Assembly: GCF_049243985.1 (NCBI RefSeq)
Contig: NC_135371.1
Location: 2,133,501 to 2,197,500 of the forward strand
Length of the DNA stretch: 64,000 bases
Origin: Paroedura picta
Lineage: Eukaryota; Chordata; Lepidosauria; Squamata; Gekkonidae
Direction: 5' to 3'
A program made the translations under genes and the position numbers. Positions 58,954-64,000 of the stretch are shown here, one piece after another (within the stretch, counting starts at the first letter, position 1; the number at the start of each line of letters is the position of its first letter). Below the pieces are notes generated by a model, which worked only from the letters and a program-made list of their open reading frames with translations, was not told where the DNA came from and did no database searches.

Positions 58954-59073
58954 TTTATGCATCATATTCCTGTCTTATCTGGGAGTTTCCCAGGGGGTGG
59001 GTTGGAACTGGGCAGTGCTTTTCTTGTCCCACCATGGGAGACTCCCAGATAAGACAGGAATATGATGCGTAAA
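58954..59073. repeat. Fold-back inverted repeat
   Basis: Arms 58954-58986 and 59041-59073 are 33-bp inverted repeats with one mismatch (TTTATGCATCATATTCC outward), with a 54-bp loop. Pairing continues imperfectly outward for about 15 bp. Could be a MITE or a transcribed hairpin. Confidence 0.85.
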
Positions 59074-59224
59074 GCCCCATCCCATCACGAACTAAAGCTA
59101 TCAGACCATGACCACACAGCCCAGAAAACCCACATCCCATTGACTCCAATCATAAAGCCTTCAACAATGTATTTAAGTCTCTTTTCCTTCTGCACCATTT
59201 GTTTCCCCTCCTTCGTTTTTTCTT

Positions 59225-59310
59225 GGTGCAGCCCTTTCAAAAGCTTTCTCACCTCTGTGGGTTTCTTGAGTGAATCTCTTTCCACACCTTGAGTGTTGGC
59301 CCCAGACCAG
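59225..59310 (-). pseudogene. Isolated finger relic
   Basis: Minus strand reads RCGKRFTQETHRGEKAFERA, one finger with an internal deletion. Lies 3' of gene G, separated by a SINE. Confidence 0.7.
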
Positions 59311-59495
59311 GGGCCCCTGCCTGACCCAAGTTACCCGAAAACATGCCAGACTGGAAAACATTGTTATGAATTTTAATTTTAGCTGCAGTGAAAACAGAAG
59401 TCACAGGGAAAGCATCCAAACTGTGCAAAGAGAGAGTTTTATACAGCTACATCATAGGGCTGGGTCAGAGCCCTGAACCAATACAATGCTACTCC

Positions 59496-59768
59496 GAAGA
59501 AGAGTTGGTTCTTATATGCCGCTTTTCCCTATCCAAAGGAGGCTCAAAGCGGCTTACAGTCACCTTCCCTTTCCTCTCCCCACAACAGACACCGTGTGAG
59601 GTGGGTGAGGCTGAGAGAGCCCTGATATTCCTGCTCGGTCAGAACAGCTTTATCAGTGCTGTGGGGAGCCCAAGGCCAGCCAGCTGGCTGCATGTGGGAG
59701 AGTGTGGATTCAAACCAGCATGCCAGATTAGAAGTCAGCACTTCTAACCACTATACCAAGCTGGCTCT
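59496..59768 (-). mobile_element. tRNA/MIR-like SINE
   Basis: Full copy: GAAGAAGAGTTGGTTCTTAT at left; complement of AGCCAGCTTGGTATAGTGG at right. Confidence 0.87.
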
Positions 59769-60113
59769 TCATTCCATCTCCAAGATGACCCCCAAAATCT
59801 CCAGCCCAGCCCCAGAGTCTTTGATGTCGAAGGGGGTATCTAGCATTAGCACGTACCAAATATTGTTCTAGTAGGGATACAAAGTTACAACAACCTAGAA
59901 TCTTAGTCAAAACACAATTTCTTAGCATATCTGAAAGGCACTTCAATAAACCATTTCCCCTACATTCCATTGTAGGTAAAAGGTTACATGACAACAGGTA
60001 TTTTTTAATAAAAAAGAGCAATCAGATCCTGGTCTCCACTATGGAATGAAAGCCAATTCCAATTAACTATGACAAATGAGATGGTTGTAATCATTTCCTT
60101 TATCACCATTCCA
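59769..60113 (-). other. 3' flank of gene G
   Basis: AT-rich; no gene. Confidence 0.4.
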
Positions 60114-61999
60114 TCATGAGCATTCATAAGGTATCTCCTCTCTCTGTGTTCTCTGGTGCTGCTGGAGGCTGCAACTCTGATTGAATTCCTTTCTGCCCTC
60201 CGAGAATTCAAAGTGTTTCTCCCCTGTGTGGATTTTTAGGTGCTTTTGGAGATTACATCTGTGACTGAATTTCCTTCCACACTCTGAGCATTCAAAAGGT
60301 TTCTCTCCTGTGTGGATGCTTAGGTGCATTTGAAGATTGCCACTCTGATTGAATCTCTTTCCACACTCAGAGCATTCAAAAGGTTTCTCCCCGGTGTGGG
60401 TTCTTTCATGACGTTGAAGATTTCCAGCCCTATTGAATCTTTTTCTGCACTGCGAGCATTCAAAAGGTTTCTCCCCTGTATGGGTTCTTTGATGCAGTTG
60501 GAGAGTGCAGCTCTGACTGAATCTCTTCCCACACTCTGCACATTTATAAGGTTTCTCCCCTGTGTGTGTTCTTTGATGAACTAGGAGATCGCCACTCTGA
60601 CTGAAACTCTTTCCACACTCTGCACATTCATAAGGTTTCTCCCCTGTGTGGTTTCTTTGATGAACTAGGAGATCACCACCCCGACTGAATCTCTTTTCAC
60701 ATTCTACACATTCAAAAGCTTTCTCCCCTGTGTGGATTCTTAGGTGCATTTGAAGATGGCTACTTTGACTGAACTTCTTTCCACACTCTGAACATTCAAA
60801 AGGTTTCTCCCCTGTGTGGATTTTTAGGTGTGTTTGAAGATTGCTACTCTGATTGAACTTCTTTCCACACTGTGAGCATTCAAAAGGTTTCTCCCCTGTA
60901 TGGGTTCTTTCATGACGCTGAAGATTGCCAGCCCTACTGAATCTCTTCCTACACTTCAAGCATTCAAAAGGTTTCTCCCCTGTGTGAATTCTTTGATGCA
61001 CTAGGAGATCACGACTCTGACTAAATCTCTTTTCACATTCTGAACATTCAAAAGGTTTCTCCCCATTGTGGGTTCTTTGATGCCGTTGAAGATTGCCAGT
61101 ATGACAGAATGTCTTTCCACACTCTAAGCATTCAAAAGGATTTTCTCCTGCCTGGGTTCTTTGATGCAGTCGAAGCCTGGCACTTTTCCCACAAGCTGAA
61201 CAGTCAAAAGGTTTCTTCCCGGTGTTGGTTATTTCATGCTGCAGAAGATTGTTATTCTGACTGAATTTCTTCCCACACTCTGAGCACTCAAAAGGTTTCT
61301 CACCTCTGTGGTTTCTTTGATGTTCTTGAAGCTTGCTGTTCTCACTGAACCTCTTTCTGCACTCTGAGCATTCAAAAGGTTTCTTCATTGTGTGTATTCT
61401 TTGGTGCACAAGGAGCCGGGATCTGTATTTAAAGTACTTTCCGCATTGGAAGCACTTGCATGCCTTAATTATAATACTTCTTGGGAAATGTAGATTTCTC
61501 TGTTTTCCATCAGAGAATGCAGTTTTTGTCTCTGAACAGATAAATGGTTTCTCTCCTGAATGGATATTGTGGTATTTAAGAAGATCAGATTTCTGTTGGA
61601 AACTCTCACCATGGTTTGAGAATCCATAACATTTATATCCTGCATTTGTTTGTTGATGTTTAAGGAGTTCTGCTCTGTAAAGGAAGCTCTTTCCACGCTC
61701 CATGGATTGATGGGTCTTCTTTCCACTGTGAATTCGCATATGGAAATTATACTGGGTTGGATTTGAGAAGTTCATTCCACACTCCAAGCACTTATACATT
61801 TCTTCCACCATATGAAGAGCTTTATGGAAATCTGCTCTTTGACAAAAAATGGGTTGATCACTCTTCTTGACCCCCTGGCTTCCTTCCTGCCTCTTGGATT
61901 TGCCTTCATTTCTCAAGTTCCCTCTCAGGTCTTCATTCATGACTTCATCTGGAGATAGATGATGCTGTTCCTCGTCCTCCTCATTCCTCTGATCATCCC
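60114..61999 (-). CDS. Gene G zinc-finger exon (KRAB-ZNF, about 16 good fingers)
   Basis: Final exon after TATCCCAACAG, phase 1 in, opening [20 protein letters not shown] as in B and C. About 20 finger units follow, mostly [10 protein letters not shown]; four or five are degenerate ([34 protein letters not shown] with an internal deletion, [10 protein letters not shown]). It ends REEIPYECS-stop inside what would be a further finger. With the KRAB exon at 63662-63536 it joins in phase (2013 nt); the 5' exons lie outside the window or are uncertain. Predicted nuclear KRAB-ZNF repressor; target unknown. Confidence 0.92.
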
Positions 62000-62164
62000 C
62001 TGTTGGGATACAGAGAGAGCTCCCATCAGCACCCTCACAAGGAGGTCTGATTTGACCTTGAAATCCCATCTATTCTCTTAAGTGCTTCAGGGGCTCATTT
62101 CTTCTGACATTGAAATGTACACTAATATACACAGTAAAAGTGGTTTCCCACCTGCCTCTTTTGC

Positions 62165-62265
62165 CCATCTCTTAAGTTTCCTTCAGCCTATTTATTCTTG
62201 GCTTTTCCCAAAAAGAACCCTCTGGAATTGCCCTTGTGTCTCCTCTGTGTCTGCTGTTAGAAGTC
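62165..62265 (-). pseudogene. Gene G linker exon relic
   Basis: After CTAACAGCAG reads DTEETQGQFQRVLFGKSQE-stop, a decayed copy of the EELLGEFQGFSLEK linker. Donor GGCAG|gtggga is kept. Confidence 0.7.
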
Positions 62266-62367
62266 CAGTCTGCACCCAAGCAAGAAGCCAGGCCCCCACT
62301 CCAGAACCCCTCTTGAAGGGGGATGCCCTTTCCTTTGACAAGAGGTTCTTTCCATAACAAACACATT

Positions 62368-62656
62368 TGAAGAAGAAGAGTTGGTTCTTATATGCCACTT
62401 TTCTCTACCCGAAGGAGACTCAAAGCGGCTTACAGTCGCCTTCCCATTCCTCTCCCCACAACAGACACCCTGTGAGGGAGGTGAGGCTGAGAGAGGCCTG
62501 ATATCACTGCTCGGTCAGAACAGCTTTATCAGTGCCGTGGCGAGCCCAAGGTCACCCAGCTGGCTGCATGTGGGGGAGTGCAGAATAGAACCCGGCATGC
62601 CAGATTAGAAGTCCACTCTCCTAACCACTACACCAAACTGGCTAACCACTACACCA
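62368..62656 (-). mobile_element. tRNA/MIR-like SINE with duplicated head end
   Basis: Full copy. The last 22 bp of the tRNA-like end (TAACCACTACACCAAACTGG region) occur twice in tandem at 62621-62661. Confidence 0.85.
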
Positions 62657-62682
62657 AACTGGAGAAGCCAGGGCATCACTAA

Positions 62683-62863
62683 GACCGTTTATGCACTGGG
62701 AAATTCACTGTCCCATCTTCCATGCAGGAGCACAATTCCGGGGCGGATGAGGTGCACCAAGCCAAATGCTCCCCCGTGGGGGTGCAGGAAGAGGTGGGGC
62801 AACCAGCCATGACTAAAACTCCAGCCTGCAGCCTGCCATGAAACCTCCAGTGCATAAACGGTC
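62683..62863. mobile_element. Small TIR transposon (Harbinger-like MITE), copy 2
   Basis: Inverted ends GACCGTTTATGCACTGG, with TAA duplicated at 62680-62682 and 62864-62866. Homologous in inverted orientation to 20123-20306 over its length. Confidence 0.82.
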
Positions 62864-62866
62864 TAA

Positions 62867-63701
<835 letters not shown>

Positions 63702-63868
63702 TCACTGGTAGGGGGCAGTTGGGGAGGCAGCGGGATGCAGAGGTGGGGTTGGGCAAAGGGAATGGCATCCAGAGCCTCTTTCCTTGGGTCCTCTGCACAG
63801 CCACTGCAGGAGCAAAAGCCCCTCTGCGAAAGAGGTGGTGGTGACTGTCCCCTGCTCATCTCCTCTAC

Positions 63869-63928
63869 CTGGGCTGGAGGTGCAGCTGCTGTTTTCACAC
63901 CTCTGCTGAGATGATGGCTCAACCCCAC
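63869..63928 (-). CDS. Gene G candidate exon upstream of KRAB
   Basis: Reads GLSHHLSRGVKTAAAPPAQ and ends CCCAG|gtagag, like gene E exon 3 (SRCLGRGVESTAASLVQ). The donor leaves in phase 0, as the KRAB exon needs. The acceptor (CTGGTCAG) and length (60 against 71 bp) differ from E, so its incoming phase is unclear; there may be a SCAN part beyond the window. Confidence 0.5.
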
Positions 63929-64000
63929 CTGACCAGGCCCTGTGATGGAGACAATAGAGAAAGAAAGATTATCAGCCTAGACTCCCTCATTCATTCGTTT

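Overview
The window is vertebrate genomic DNA, almost certainly from a squamate reptile (lizard). The repeats point there: Bov-B/RTE and L2/CR1 LINEs, a tRNA-derived SINE with a Bov-B-like tail (Sauria-type), a second tRNA/MIR-like SINE, a 5S rRNA-derived SINE, and many palindromic hAT miniature elements. Genes are split by introns and introns are full of repeats. No bacterial-style operon, rRNA or tRNA gene was seen.

The protein-coding content is one tandem cluster of seven C2H2 zinc-finger genes, called A to G here (window order, strands + - - + + - -). A (about 3.3-7.8 kb, +) is KRAB-ZNF with 18 fingers. B (14.8-20.3 kb, -) keeps a long open finger exon but its KRAB exon has an 11-bp deletion. 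C (23.2-29.3 kb, -) is SCAN-ZNF without KRAB. D (30.9-34.1 kb, +) has an open finger exon but two stop codons in its KRAB-A exon. E (38.1-45.5 kb, +) is a complete SCAN-KRAB-ZNF gene of six coding exons. F (51.0-57.1 kb, -) is a complete KRAB-A/KRAB-B/ZNF gene. G (60.1 kb to beyond the right edge, -) is KRAB-ZNF with its 5' end outside the window. I built the exon chains by eye from splice sites. In A, C, E and F the coding exons join in phase and add up to whole codons (643, 682, 912 and 471 residues), which is good internal support.

The genes fall into two lineages that alternate along the cluster. A, D and F have [10 protein letters not shown]-type fingers and a tandem CAGCAG acceptor before the finger exon. 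B, C, E and G have [10 protein letters not shown]-type fingers and an acidic leader before them. SCAN and KRAB-ZNF proteins are known as DNA-binding transcription factors, KRAB ones usually repressors of transposable elements; that role is inferred here, not shown.

The most interesting non-coding structure is a promoter/first-exon module found beside A, B, C and E, and as an orphan near 48 kb. Its core has a GGTTAA block, a GCGAG/ACGAG block and CTAGAGxGGCC. At C it is amplified into five 62-bp tandem copies, at B it is split by a small DNA transposon, and at 48 kb it has lost its splice donor. Other notable structures are a 201-bp near-perfect inverted repeat between the head-to-head genes C and D, two hAT elements sharing the same 8-bp target three times over, a hAT miniature element carrying 125 bp also found inverted 1.2 kb away, a hAT transposase relic with a 513-codon open frame, and a fossil solo LTR at 58.1 kb.

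Gene-free stretches (8-14.8, 17.8-19.8, 45.7-50.7 kb) are mostly LINE, SINE and DNA-transposon debris.
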